Shown: piece by piece, positions 34,622 to 46,100 of the stretch
Numbering within the stretch: position 1 is the stretch's first letter
How the letters are laid out: every line of letters begins with the position of its first letter
NCBI GenBank assembly: GCA_947501555.1
Contig: CANMWG010000002.1
Location: 630,224-694,223, forward strand
Length of the DNA stretch: 64,000 bases
Direction of reading: 5' to 3'
From: an uncultured Paracoccaceae bacterium
GTDB lineage: Bacteria; Pseudomonadota; Alphaproteobacteria; Rhodobacterales; Rhodobacteraceae
Notes under the pieces: generated by a model
Told to the model about the DNA's origin: nothing
The model's database searches: none
Seen by the model: only the letters and a program-made list of their open reading frames with translations
Position numbers and translations under genes: made by a program

Positions 34622-37600
34622 TAACGATTGCGGCGGCGCTGGCGCATTTCGCGGCGGCGGGCCATCGCATCTTGAAGGGGATCACCAGAAGATGTTGCCA
34701 CCTCGGGGGTTTTGGGCGCAGCCGGTACGACAGGCGCGGCAGCCGGTGCCCCCGCCTTTTGCGCCACAATCTTGGCTAAGGCACCCAGCGTCGGTGCGCG
34801 GAAAATATCTGTGATCGACAGCTTCTGCACACCCATTGTCGCACGGATCTCGCGATGGGCTTGCACAGCCAGCAAGGAATGACCGCCCAAGTCAAAGAAA
34901 CTATCCTTGGGCCCAATGTCCGAGACACCCAACATCGCAGACCAAATAGCGGCAATCTTAGTGCTAATGTCAGCCTCTGATCCCAAATCAGCCTGGGCTG
35001 CGGGAACTGGCTCTGATGTCACAGGGGCCGCGACCGGTGCCTTTTGCCCAAGGCTTGGTGCGGGCAACGCCTTGCGGTCCACCTTTTTGTTGGGGGTCAA
35101 GGGAAAGGCGTCAAGGGTCACAAACTGGCGCGGCACCATGTAGTCAGGCAAGGTTTTTAGCATTTGCGCACGCAAGGCGGTTTCATTGACGGACCGGTCG
35201 GCCAGCAAATACCCGACAAGTTGGACCACACCGGGCGTGTCTTCACGGGCGATCACAACGGATTGCTGCACATCCACGTGCTGATCGATAACGCTTTCAA
35301 TCTCGCCCAGTTCAACGCGGTAACCACGCAGCTTGACCTGAAAATCAGCGCGACCAAGAAAATCAAGCGCGCCATCTATGCGCCAGCGGACCAGATCACC
35401 CGTGCGATACATACGCTCGTCATTCGCGAAGGGGTTGGCGACAAAGCTTTTCGCCGTTAAATCTTCGCGGTGGTAATAACCACGGGTCACACCCGCGCCC
35501 GCGATATAAAGCTCGCCCGGAACACCGATTGGGCAAGGCTCCATCGCATCATTCAAGACATAAACCTGCGTATTGGCGATGGGCGTCCCAATGGGAACCG
35601 CACCTGTTCCAACCTGGGCGGTCTGGGTCGTAGACCAAATGGTTGTTTCTGTCGGGCCATACATGTTTTCCACACGCGCCCCGGTCAGCGTGCGTAGCTC
35701 ATCAGCCAAAGCACCCGGCAGTGCCTCGCCCCCGACCATCATTTGTTTCAGACCACCCAAAGCCGCGCGCGCCTCGTCGTTCATGGTCAGCATTTGGGCC
35801 ATCGAAGGGGTACACTGCAGATGCGTCACCTTATGGCGCACGATCTGTGCGGCGATTGAGTAATCATCGGCGGCAACATCTTGATTGCTCGCGGCGACAA
35901 CCTTGGCCAAGGGTTTCAGCCCTTCCAGAACCAGATCAACGTCAATGCCATAGTCGATCAGACAAGCGACTTCTGTCACGCCAATGGCTTTCACGGCCTT
36001 GACCCGCTCAATCGCGTCCTCAACCGTGCCAAACAGACCGCTGTCATTGAAATAGCGCTCAAACGCGAATTCCAGGATGCCGTCCATTTCTTCGTCATCA
36101 AGCGATCCGAGGTCAATCTGCATCGGGTTCTCAACGCCCTTTGGTTTTTTGAACGCAGGGAAGGCCCAAGCATATTGCTTGATCAACCCTGCCGCAGCGC
36201 GCAGGTAATCCTTCATCGGTTCGCGCGCGATCTCGCGGGCCTGTTCGCGGGTCTCTGCAAGGAAGCTGTGCAACATCAGCGTGACCGTGAAATCATCCGG
36301 ATCATGCCCGGCTGCACGCAACGCATCGTGATAAATCACGATCTTTTCGGCAACCTCATCCACGCTTTGACCCAGCAAATGCGTCAGCACGTTGCAGCCA
36401 TTTGTGCCTGCTTCTTTCCAGGTTTCCGGATTGCCAGCCGTCGTAACCCAGACATTCAGCTTCTTCGATACCGGACGCGGTTGCGTAACAACGCCATGCA
36501 TTTCGCCGTTCTGGCGCGGGAATTCCACGGTCTCGCCAACCCAAAGCTTGCGCAGATCACGGATCGCATCAAACATCGCGGGTTTGTTTTTGGGTGGTGT
36601 GTTTTCAGGGCGCAGCACAAAATCATCAGGCTGCCAGCCAGAGGCAATGGCAAGTCCAGTTTTGCCGTTGGTCAGGTTGTCGATCACTGCCCATTCCTCG
36701 GCGATCCGGGCGGTGTGGTGCAAGGGTGCGACGCAAGACCCCGCGCGCACGGCTAAGTTTTCTGTGACCGCCGCTACCGCGGCCCCGGTGACGGAAGGGT
36801 TAGGATACGGTCCGCCAAAGGCATGGAAATGCCGCTCGGGCGTCCAGACAGCACAGAACCCGTTTTTGTCAGCAAACTGCGCCCCTTCCAGCAAGGACCG
36901 ATATTTGTCGCGTCCGACCCCGTCGTCATTGCCCCAATAGAACAGGCTGAAATCCATCCCAACGCCCGGGGCCGTGCCTTCACCGGCCACCAACGCGCGG
37001 CTTTCGTCGCCGGAAATGACGATTTTGAAGCCGCGTGCGAGGGTCCAAAACAGCTCAAGCACCGAAATGTCAAACGACAGGGACGTCACGGCCATCCAAA
37101 CGCCGGGCGGATCATGTGCAATCCGGTCATCCATGCCGACGAAAAAGTTCGCGACATTGCGATGTTCGACCATCACGCCCTTGGGTTTTCCGGTCGAACC
37201 AGATGTATAGATTACATACGCTAAATTTACGCCAGAAATACCGGCCTCAGGGTTCCCTGTTTCGGTCCCGGCGGCCAGCTTGTCGACCGCGACAATCTCG
37301 GCGTCCGTCTGCGGCAGACCGGCCGCAAGCGTGCTGTCCGTCACGATCACTTTGGTGCCGCTGTCGGCGATGTAATGCGCCGTGCGGTCCGCCGGATAGG
37401 CGGGATCCATCGGCAAGTAAGCCCCACCCGCCTTCATGATCGCCAAGGCCCCAATCAACAAAGCCGATGACCGGCGCAGGTGCAGCCCAACGATGGCGTC
37501 TGGCCCCACACCTTTGTCTAACAATACATGCGCCAAGGCGTTGGCGCGGGCGTTCAGTTCCGCGTAGGAAAGGCTTTCACCTTCAAAGGACAAGGCTTCG

Positions 37601-39159
37601 GAATCAGGTGTTTTGGCAACCTGCGCCTCGAATGCTTGGTGAATGCAGAGGTCCGCGGGAAACGCCTTGTCTGTGGCATTCCAATCGACCAGTATCTTTT
37701 GGTGCTCGGCCTCTGGCAGGATCGTGACGGCTTCGCCTTTCGCCAGTTGGCCAGCGATATGGTCCAGCCGTGCGGCCATTAGTTGGGCCGCATCCGCACT
37801 GATCTTGCCGGTATCCGCATACAGGGTGTTTCCTGCAACGGTGAAGGCGGTCCCGGGAACATGACCAGTGCCTGACAGGCCCAAAGCAGGGGTCGCCACC
37901 CCGCCCGGGATCCGCGCGCAAAGGTCTGCGGCAAAGGTGCCGCGCTCCAGCAGATCGGCAGGGTTGTCATCGGGGCCGAGCGGCACCCAATCACTCAGAT
38001 AGCCGGGGTGATCATGTGCGACACCCAAAGCCAATGTCAGAGGCTCTTCCACCATTGCAGTCCCAAGGTGCCAGAGCGCTTTTGACAGGTCTTCGGCCTG
38101 CCCATCCAGTGTCAGGCTGATCACCTCGCCCGCGTCGGAGGCCATATCGATGAGCGGCAGTGTTGCTGCCGACATGGCCTCAAGCGCTTTGCGCCATTGG
38201 GGTTCATGCTTTAGGGTGGCTTTCAGATCGGCCATCAAGGCGGCAGCACTATCGGCGTCCACGGCGGGCAATACGGCATCTTTGCCGGCGACAGCTGCAG
38301 CTGAAATCGGCCCACCTGTCGCGGTACGCAGCTTGCTGAGCTTTACCGGAGCCGTGGCGGTCGCCACGGTCAGACTATCCTCATCAACAGCGATCACCGT
38401 CCCCGGTGCGGCGTCAGAACTGCCCTTGTCCGCCTCAGCCTTGCCGACCAGAAAGACACCGGCATCGGTTTCAATCTTCGGGCATATCAACGGGTTCCAA
38501 TAGTCGCCGTGATCAAGGGCCCGGACCATTGTCGCGATCTTGCCCGCAGGCTGGTTGAAATCCAAGCGGGCCGCATTGGCGGGTCTGTCGTTTTTGGCGA
38601 AATAGCTGCGTTGCGACAAATCTTGGGATGTGACAACCGGCTGGTCGCCATTCAATTTCTCAACGACCGTGCCAAAGCTATCAATGGCAGCCGCATAGCA
38701 CTTCGTATTCAACGTCAGGACGGTTTCGTCCTGCGCGATGTCAAAGAAGCTTTGCGCCAGAAGCCCACCTTCATCCACACCGCCACTGATCATATGCCAG
38801 CTGATGCCGTATTCGGCCTCGCCCGCGAGCAGGGCCCAAACAGGCGCATTCAAACCTGCGTATCGGGGCAATGGGCCATCGTGAAAGTTCACGGCGCCAC
38901 GGACGGGCAGCTGCAAGACATTGTCTGGGATCATGTCAAGGTTCGCGATAGACATTAGCCAGTCGAAATCGACCTGCGCAAGCTCTGCTGCAAGGTCGGC
39001 GTCCGAAGATACAACAGGAATGCCCGCCGTTTTGGCCCAATCGGCCACATCGGTGTTGCGGGTCACGATTGCACTAAGCGTATGGCCAGCATCGCGCAAC
39101 ATCTCACCGCATTGGATAGCAAGGGATTCATTGCCGATAATCACTGCGCGAAAAGGCAT
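34621..39159 (-). CDS. NRPS-like protein: formyltransferase - adenylation domain split by luciferase-like monooxygenase - carrier domain
   Basis: 1512 residues. (1) About 1-290 is a methionyl-tRNA-formyltransferase-like domain with the triad Asn91, His93 and Asp129. (2) About 330-490 looks like only the C-terminal half of a condensation domain, ending ILVDWNATDKAFP. (3) Adenylation core motifs A1-A4 are at 505-715 (YTSGSTGKPKG at 651-661, SFDIS at 695-699). (4) About 730-1090 is a luciferase-like flavin monooxygenase (DFSLFYWGNDD, WTPERHFHAFGG, SGWQPDDF). (5) Adenylation motifs A5-A10 are at 1098-1367 (NMYGPTETT, YRTGDLVRW, NKKVDRKALP). (6) The carrier domain has Ser1428 in DLGGHSL. Pocket residues, aligned by eye to GrsA, read D-I-L-Q-M-G-M-I-W, close to known glycine codes. 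ATG 39159 has GGAGA 8 bases ahead. The basic tail is unusual. Confidence 0.9.
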   Translation of the reverse strand: MPFRAVIIGNESLAIQCGEMLRDAGHTLSAIVTRNTDVADWAKTAGIPVVSSDADLAAELAQVDFDWLMSIANLDMIPDNVLQLPVRGAVNFHDGPLPRYAGLNAPVWALLAGEAEYGISWHMISGGVDEGGLLAQSFFDIAQDETVLTLNTKCYAAAIDSFGTVVEKLNGDQPVVTSQDLSQRSYFAKNDRPANAARLDFNQPAGKIATMVRALDHGDYWNPLICPKIETDAGVFLVGKAEADKGSSDAAPGTVIAVDEDSLTVATATAPVKLSKLRTATGGPISAAAVAGKDAVLPAVDADSAAALMADLKATLKHEPQWRKALEAMSAATLPLIDMASDAGEVISLTLDGQAEDLSKALWHLGTAMVEEPLTLALGVAHDHPGYLSDWVPLGPDDNPADLLERGTFAADLCARIPGGVATPALGLSGTGHVPGTAFTVAGNTLYADTGKISADAAQLMAARLDHIAGQLAKGEAVTILPEAEHQKILVDWNATDKAFPADLCIHQAFEAQVAKTPDSEALSFEGESLSYAELNARANALAHVLLDKGVGPDAIVGLHLRRSSALLIGALAIMKAGGAYLPMDPAYPADRTAHYIADSGTKVIVTDSTLAAGLPQTDAEIVAVDKLAAGTETGNPEAGISGVNLAYVIYTSGSTGKPKGVMVEHRNVANFFVGMDDRIAHDPPGVWMAVTSLSFDISVLELFWTLARGFKIVISGDESRALVAGEGTAPGVGMDFSLFYWGNDDGVGRDKYRSLLEGAQFADKNGFCAVWTPERHFHAFGGPYPNPSVTGAAVAAVTENLAVRAGSCVAPLHHTARIAEEWAVIDNLTNGKTGLAIASGWQPDDFVLRPENTPPKNKPAMFDAIRDLRKLWVGETVEFPRQNGEMHGVVTQPRPVSKKLNVWVTTAGNPETWKEAGTNGCNVLTHLLGQSVDEVAEKIVIYHDALRAAGHDPDDFTVTLMLHSFLAETREQAREIAREPMKDYLRAAAGLIKQYAWAFPAFKKPKGVENPMQIDLGSLDDEEMDGILEFAFERYFNDSGLFGTVEDAIERVKAVKAIGVTEVACLIDYGIDVDLVLEGLKPLAKVVAASNQDVAADDYSIAAQIVRHKVTHLQCTPSMAQMLTMNDEARAALGGLKQMMVGGEALPGALADELRTLTGARVENMYGPTETTIWSTTQTAQVGTGAVPIGTPIANTQVYVLNDAMEPCPIGVPGELYIAGAGVTRGYYHREDLTAKSFVANPFANDERMYRTGDLVRWRIDGALDFLGRADFQVKLRGYRVELGEIESVIDQHVDVQQSVVIAREDTPGVVQLVGYLLADRSVNETALRAQMLKTLPDYMVPRQFVTLDAFPLTPNKKVDRKALPAPSLGQKAPVAAPVTSEPVPAAQADLGSEADISTKIAAIWSAMLGVSDIGPKDSFFDLGGHSLLAVQAHREIRATMGVQKLSITDIFRAPTLGALAKIVAQKAGAPAAAPVVPAAPKTPEVATSSGDPLQDAMARRREMRQRRRNR

Positions 39160-39163
39160 ATCA

Positions 39164-40153
39164 TTATTCTCCGATTTGCGTGCTAGGCGCGGGGGGCGGT
39201 CGGCGCTGAGGTTTGAAAAATGCGGCAAACCCGTGCCGGGCTAACGTGCGCAAGAAACGGGGCGCGCCGTTCTGAGCCTTGCCCGTCAGCTTGCAACGCA
39301 GCCAATTTAGGCCCCCGCCAATAAGATGGAAAACAGTCGCAACAAACGCGTAGAAACGCCCATGGTTCTTGCTGAAATAATGCCAGCGGGAATTGAACCA
39401 ATAGTCCGGAACCTGTCTCCATTCCTTCATACCGGTTGAAACTGAGCCGATATGGGTGACAACGCTATCCGCCAAAAACATCACTTGATGCCCGGCTTTT
39501 TGGGCACGGCGGCAAAGGTCGGTTTCTTCGAAATACAAAAAGAAGGTCTCATCAAAGAGACCAATGTCATCCAAAATCTCTTGCCGCATCATCACGCTAG
39601 CACCAGCCAGCCAATCAACCGATGCTGTTTGCGTCAGCGTGCGCGGCACCCGATAGGCATTCAGCAATTTGCTGACGGGGCCAAAGTGGATCGACCCTTC
39701 CAGCTCGCTCCAGATACTGGGAAAGCGGAAGGTTGTCGTATGCTGAACCCCGTCTTCGCCTTCGATGAAACTGCCTGCGAAACCGGTACCGGGCGTAGCG
39801 TTCAGGTGATCGTAAAGCACCTTGATCGCATCCGGTTTTGGGAAGGCGTCAGAATTTAGGATATAGACGTAATCTGGCTTGCTGCCGTCTGACATCCCCG
39901 CCCTGATCCCAACGTTATTGCCAGCCCCATAACCACCGTTGCGGCCAGATTGGATGACGCGGGTATTGGCCCAGCCTTCTGCCGCGACATGCGCACGCAT
40001 GGTTTCAAATGACCCATCCTGGCTGTCGTTGTCCACAATGACCAGTTCGCCGGGTATGGCTTGCATGGCGGCGCGTGCGGATTTGGCGGCCTTCAGTGTC
40101 ATCTGGGCTGTTTTGTAGTTCAGCACGATCGTCAGGATGCGAGGTTCAGACAT
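39164..40153 (-). CDS. Glycosyltransferase family 2 (rhamnosyltransferase-like)
   Basis: A 329-residue GT-A enzyme starting ILTIVLNYKTAQMTLKAAKS, with VIVDNDSQDGS, YILNSDAFPKPDA as the metal-binding region, and DWLAGASVMMRQEIL followed by FFLYFEETDLCRRAQKAG. This pattern is common in WbbL-like dTDP-rhamnosyltransferases. It starts directly after the PKS stop and ends 4 bases before the NRPS start, so it is translated as part of the PKS-NRPS operon. It probably glycosylates the product using the dTDP-sugar made by the facing operon. Confidence 0.88.
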   Translation of the reverse strand: MSEPRILTIVLNYKTAQMTLKAAKSARAAMQAIPGELVIVDNDSQDGSFETMRAHVAAEGWANTRVIQSGRNGGYGAGNNVGIRAGMSDGSKPDYVYILNSDAFPKPDAIKVLYDHLNATPGTGFAGSFIEGEDGVQHTTTFRFPSIWSELEGSIHFGPVSKLLNAYRVPRTLTQTASVDWLAGASVMMRQEILDDIGLFDETFFLYFEETDLCRRAQKAGHQVMFLADSVVTHIGSVSTGMKEWRQVPDYWFNSRWHYFSKNHGRFYAFVATVFHLIGGGLNWLRCKLTGKAQNGAPRFLRTLARHGFAAFFKPQRRPPPAPSTQIGE

Positions 40154-43100
40154 CTATTCAGCAGCTTCCCGGTAGGTCGGAGCGGCCACGTCGGCTGACC
40201 GTTCGAGATACCTCCGGATATTGCCCGCAAGAACGCGGACGTTCGGCTCTAACACCATGCTGTCGTGGTCGCCAGGCACTTCAAAGACTTCGATTCCGGG
40301 GGCGAACTGGGTCCAGTCGTTGTCATGGTACAGGTATTCCCTGTCTGCACTGATCAAGCGTTCGCCCACGGTCCAATTGGCAACCAAAGAGGGCCGGAAC
40401 AGGGCCAGTGGCCCGTCCCAAGGCTGGACTTGGTAGGCGCCAACACTTTCCATAAAGGCATCCTGAATGGCCAGATTGTGGAATTGCTGCCCCTCGTCAA
40501 TCGTTTCGTCACGGCCACGCCGTTTCTCGATTTCCCACGCGATACGCTCTTTGACCCAATTCACAAAGTATGCGGGACCACCGCGTTGGATGTCCTGCAG
40601 TTTCATCCGCAGTCTGTCCGACCGCTCAAGACCGGGTCGGATAGGAAGCGGTGTATCCAGCAGGACAAGGGCTGACACCTCTTCCCCCATGGCACGCAGT
40701 TGATGCGCAATTTCATAAGCCGTAATCCCACCGCCCGAGAAACCACCCAAATGATAGGGCCCATGTGGCTGCACCTGCCGCATTTCAGCGATGTAATCGG
40801 TTGCGGCGGCCTCAATCGTGCGATGCGGTTCTTCGTTGCCCAAAAGTCCACGCGCCTGCAGGCCATAGAAGGGCCGGTCGCTGCCAATCAGATGGGCCAG
40901 ATGACGCAGGTTCAGCACGTTTCCGAACATACCCGCCACAAGGAAGAACGGTGGCTTACGCCCACCTTCGCCCTGATGCATCGGCACCAGATGGGTGAAG
41001 CGACGGGCGGGGGCTGCGGGGGCATCGGTCTCAGCCACCTCGCCCTCAACAGAAACCCCGCGCGCTGCGATCAACGCGGCGCATTTGCGGATTGTCGGTG
41101 CCTCGAACAGGACAGAGATCGGGAAATCTACCTGAAACGCCTTGCGAATTTGCGCAAACAGACGCACCGCAATCAGAGAATGCCCGCCGAGATCAAAGAA
41201 ACTGTCCTCGGCCCCGATTTGATCGACGCCCAAAAGGTCTTGCCAGAAGGCGGCAAGCCGTTCTTCAATGGGCCCCTCCGGTTCGACAAAATCACTGTCG
41301 AGCTGTGGTCGCGAGAATTTTTGCCCGTCTTCGGCATCGTCGTCATCACTTTGCCCGGCTTGGGTAATCAAAGCATCAAGGTCGAGTGATGACAGGATGA
41401 CTTGGCTGTAAGGACTGCTCAGCGCGCGCAGGAACAAGTCCGCACCTTCTTCGGCACGGATGCCCTGTGACAGGTTATGGCGTAGCCGTTCTTCTGCGGG
41501 GGACAAAGGCCGTGCCGTGTCTGTCTCAGTCTGGGATGTGGCTGCATTTGCTTGCGCACCAAAGCCCCCCATCTCAACCATTTGCCTGATCGAGAAGCCC
41601 TTGATGTCAACGCAAACGGTCCCGTCGGGTGCGGCAAGCGTGATGTCAAAGCTTGCGATGTCGCTATCGGATGTATTGTCGCTGGCGTTGCGGACCCAAC
41701 TGACGACCTGCGCTGGCAAAGGGGCATAGACCTTAACCGACCGATATGACACGGGCACCCAAAGATGCTGCGCTGCGTACCCTTTTATCAGTTTCATGGC
41801 CCAGCCAGTGGCCAGGTCCATCATGCCGGGATGCAGCAGATATCCAGCGGCCGGGTCGTCAGCGGCGGCCTCTGGCAATGTCAGCGTCGCAATCCCTTCG
41901 CCATCCCCAAACGCGGTCGATTGAAGGACGCGCCAGCGCGGGCCAAAGTTCAAGTGCGCCTCTTGTGGTGAAGCGATCCACCCCAGATCACCGGCTTCGA
42001 CCGGGGCTTCACAACGCGCGACAATAGCTGTCACATCAAGCGGTTCAGGCGCGGTCAGCGACAAAAGCTGCAGCCCCGCCTGTGCGTTCTGTTCAAAGGC
42101 GTCGTCAGTACCGCTTTCGACCAAGATCTCATAGCCGACTTCACTGCGCGGCAGGCTAAGCCGTAGATCCACCGACCCAGTATCGCTGACAGCGAAGGGC
42201 CGCAGGAAATGAAGATCACGAATTTCAAACGCCGAACCTTCGCCCATCTCATACAGGGCTTGGGCAACCATCTCCAGATAGCCCGTCCCGGGAACCAAGG
42301 CATCGCCGGCTTTGGTTCGATGCTCTTCAAGAAACCATCTGTCGGCAACATTGTAAGTGGCTGTAAAGATGCGATTTCCCGCCTTGTCGAATGTGGCGTG
42401 GTCCAGCATTGGGGCGTTCACCGGGATCATCTCGGCAGGTGTGGTTGCACCTGTGCGGGCCTCCATCGCGTCGGCGGCCATCCCGACGTCCGCCCAAATG
42501 CCCCAGTTAATCGCGATGACTGTTGTTTTGTCCGCGCTGCGCGATTTGGCATAGGCGTTCAGGTATTCGTTGGCAGCGACGTAGTCGACCTGGCCAATCG
42601 GTGCGGTCGCGGTCGAGCTGGATGCAAACAGTGCCAGCCAGTCCAGATCGCCATCAGGAAAGACCTCTTCCAGCACGCGCGTGCCGTGGATTTTGGGGGC
42701 GAACACGTCTTCTATGCTGGACACATCCTTGGCCATGATCGGGGCGTCATCGATGTGCCCTGCCGCATGGATCACACCGTTGATTGGGCCAAATTGCGCT
42801 TCAATCTTCGCCCGTGCGTCACGCATGTCCCCAACGTTGCTGGTGTCAGCGGCAATAGACATGACCTGACCGCCCATCGTCTCCAACGCTTGCAAGGCCT
42901 TGATGCGGCGCGCCAAAGATGCCGATGGTGCGGTATTCTTAAGCGTGTTTTCCCAAGCCTCACGTGCCGGAAGGTCGGACCGTGACAGCAGCGCAACCCG
43001 TGCGTTGCACCGCTTGATCAGCGCTTCGGCCAATGTCAGGCCGATCCCGCCAAACCCGCCAGTGATCAGGTAAACGCCGTTATCTTTCAGGACTGGAAGC

Positions 43101-46100
43101 GGTCCATCTTCGGGCAAGCCCATCAACGCGGCGGGCTTATATGTCAGTGCGAACCGTTTGCCATTGCGCACCAAGGCGGTCCCATTCTGCGGCTCCGCAA
43201 GTGCGTCCTCTAGAATGTGATCGACAAGCTTGTCCATCTGTGGCTGCACGGCGCGGCGCTGTTTGCGGTCCCCTCGCGCTGGCAGTTCAAGATCAAGGGT
43301 GCTGACGCTCAACTGCGGGAACTCGCGCGGAATCACACGGGATGGACCGGCGAGTGTGGATTTATCGGGATGCGGCAAGGCCTCATCCTTGTGCTGTGCT
43401 GCACCGTTAGACAGGACACACATGTGGATGTTGTCGGGCAGGTCTTCGCCACCAATGGCCTGCGCAAGAAAGAACAGACTGTAAAACCCCTGTTCCTGAA
43501 CTCGGTGAAAGAAGCTGGAACCGGGGCGGTAGCTTTCGTCAGCCGTGATCATCCACCCGTGTAGAATCCGGGTTGGGATCAGATCGCGTGCGTTGAGGTC
43601 GGAAATCAGCTGGTCATAGCTTTCGCGGCCCCGTTCAGGTGCGATGAAATAACCGCCCTCGCCGTCGCGGGCAAAAGTGTCGCCGGGGCGCACCGTCATC
43701 ACGTCATGCCCCGCAGCACGCAACCGATCTGCAGCAGCCGTTGTCAGCCCCGCATCGTCGGCAAAGACCAACCAGGTTTGTTTTTCAGCCTCAGACAGAT
43801 CGCCCATGACATCGACATCACAGGCGGCATAGCGTGGCAGCCACGCGGGCCGGTAACCCCAGTTTTCTGGCGTGTCGTCTCGGGTCAGCCATTCGCTGGT
43901 TTCATCGGATGTCGCGGTGCCCGGTTCAATGAAATAGGCCGCATGCTGGAACGCATATGTAGGCAGCGGGACCCGACGGCGGCGTGCATCGCCCCAGATT
44001 TGCCCCCAATCAAAAGTCCCGCCCACAGCCCAGACACGGCCTAGCATCGCCAAGAAATAAGCGTCATCGGCCACGTCGTCCTTGGGGTGGCGCAGGCTTG
44101 AGATCACCTGATTGGCCGTAACTTTGCCGTGCTGACCGGCAAGCGACGACATGGCTTTGCCCGGGCCCACTTCGATAAAGACGCGGCTCTCTTCGGCCAA
44201 TGTGGTCAGGCAATCGGCAAATAGGACGGTGCCCCGCAGGTGCCCGACCCAGTATTCTGGGTCGCAGGCCTGACTGTCTGTGATGAAATCACCGGTCCGG
44301 TTTGAGGTAAAAGGTATCTGCGGTGCATGCAGATCAATTGAACGCAGGTAGTCGCCAAATTCATTCAAGATCGGTTCAAGCATCCGCGAGTGGGCGGCAA
44401 TGTCGATTGGGATGCGCTGACAGTCAATATCCTTAGCTTTCAACAGCGCCTCAAGATCGTCCAATGCAGATTGCGGACCCGTCGCGACGCTAAGCTGCGG
44501 CGCGTTAACGGCCCCGAGGTCAAGATCGTCGCCCAACAGCGGCTGCAGTTGATCTGCCGGTAGCGCAATTGAGAGCATGCCCCCAGCGGGCACCGTATCG
44601 AACAGCTTGCCGCGCAGGTGGACCAACCCAATGCAGTCTTCAAACGATATCACGCCTGCCACGCAAGCAGCGGTGTTTTCACCCATGGAATGGCCGGTCA
44701 ATGCCGCAGGTTTCACACCCCAACTCATCCACAACTGCGCCAATGCATATTCGACGATCATGATCAGCGGCAGCTGGACGGAGGGTTGCGTCAGCTTTGC
44801 GTCAGCGGCCTCTTCCTGCCCAGGGTCCGGCAACCAAAGCACGCGAATATCATAGTCGAGCTTGGGCTGTAGGATATCTAACCCCTTGTCCATCCATTCG
44901 GCGAACACAGGCTCGGTCTCGTAAAGATCACGGGCCATGCCTGCATATTGCGCGCCACCACCTGGGAACATGAAAACATAGTCTGGGTCTTCACCCACAA
45001 CCGCATGGCTAAAGGCGCGGCGCGGGTCGTTCTTTTCCAGTTGTGCTGCGGCCTCCGCGTGCGTCTCAGCAACAATCACCCGGCGGCGTTCAAACGCGCG
45101 ACGACCTTTCTGTAAGGTCCAGGAAATGTCGGCGAGAGGCTGTTCGGGGTGCGCATGCAAATGCGCGGCAAGGGCCGCGCAATTGGCATCCAGCGCCGCT
45201 TTGTTGCGACCCGAAATCGTCAGGATCTGGAAGGGCCAGTCGGAAGAGTCAGAATCTGGTAGATCGGGCGCTTCCTGCAACACGACATGTGCATTGGTGC
45301 CGCCAACACCAAGCGAATTCACACCGGCCCGACGGGGGCCCTTGTGGCTGACCCAATCGGTTAGCGCGTTGTTCACTTTGAAAGGCGACGTTTCAAAATC
45401 AATCGCGGGATTCGGTTTTTCAAAGCCTAACGATGCCGGGATTTTCTTGTGATGCAGTGACAGTGAGGCCTTGATCAGACTGGCCACGCCTGCAGCGGTA
45501 TCCAGATGCCCAATGTTGGTCTTGACCGAACCAATGCGGCAATACCCGACGTCGTCCGTTGTTTCTTGAAACGCTTGTGTGAGGGCCGCCACCTCAATCG
45601 GGTCGCCCAGATAGGTGCCTGTGCCGTGGCATTCAACATAGTCAATTGTGTCGGCCGGGGTGTCTGCCAACATCTGCGCTTCAGCAATCGCCTCGGCCTG
45701 CCCATCGACAGAAGGGGCAAGATAGCCAGCCTTGGCAGCACCGTCGTTATTGATCGCAGAGCCTTTGATGACGGCCCAGATATGATCGCCATCGGCGATG
45801 GCATCCTCAAGACGGCGCAACACCACAACACCTGCACCTGATCCAAAGACAGTGCCCTGGGCGCGGTGGTCAAAGGCATGGCAATGGCCGTCGGGCGACA
45901 GGACTTCACCTTCTTTGTAGATATAGCCGCGATCCTGCGGCAGCTCGATTGTGACACCACCCGCAAGGGCCGTGTCGCATTCACCGGACAGCAGCGCCTG
46001 CGTTGCATAATGGGTGGCGACCAAAGACGTCGAACAGGCGGTCTGCACGTTCACACTTGGCCCCTTGAGGTCAAGAATGTGGCTCAGCCGGGTCGACAGA

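Noticed and set aside
35881-36756. A 291-codon open frame on the plus strand
   Set aside because: It is antisense to the NRPS monooxygenase/adenylation coding region, lacks a ribosome-binding site and shows no family features. High GC at third positions creates such frames.
42209-42985. A 258-codon open frame on the plus strand
   Set aside because: It lies antisense within the PKS KR-DH coding region, is rich in Cys, His and Arg as shadow frames are, and has no recognisable domain.
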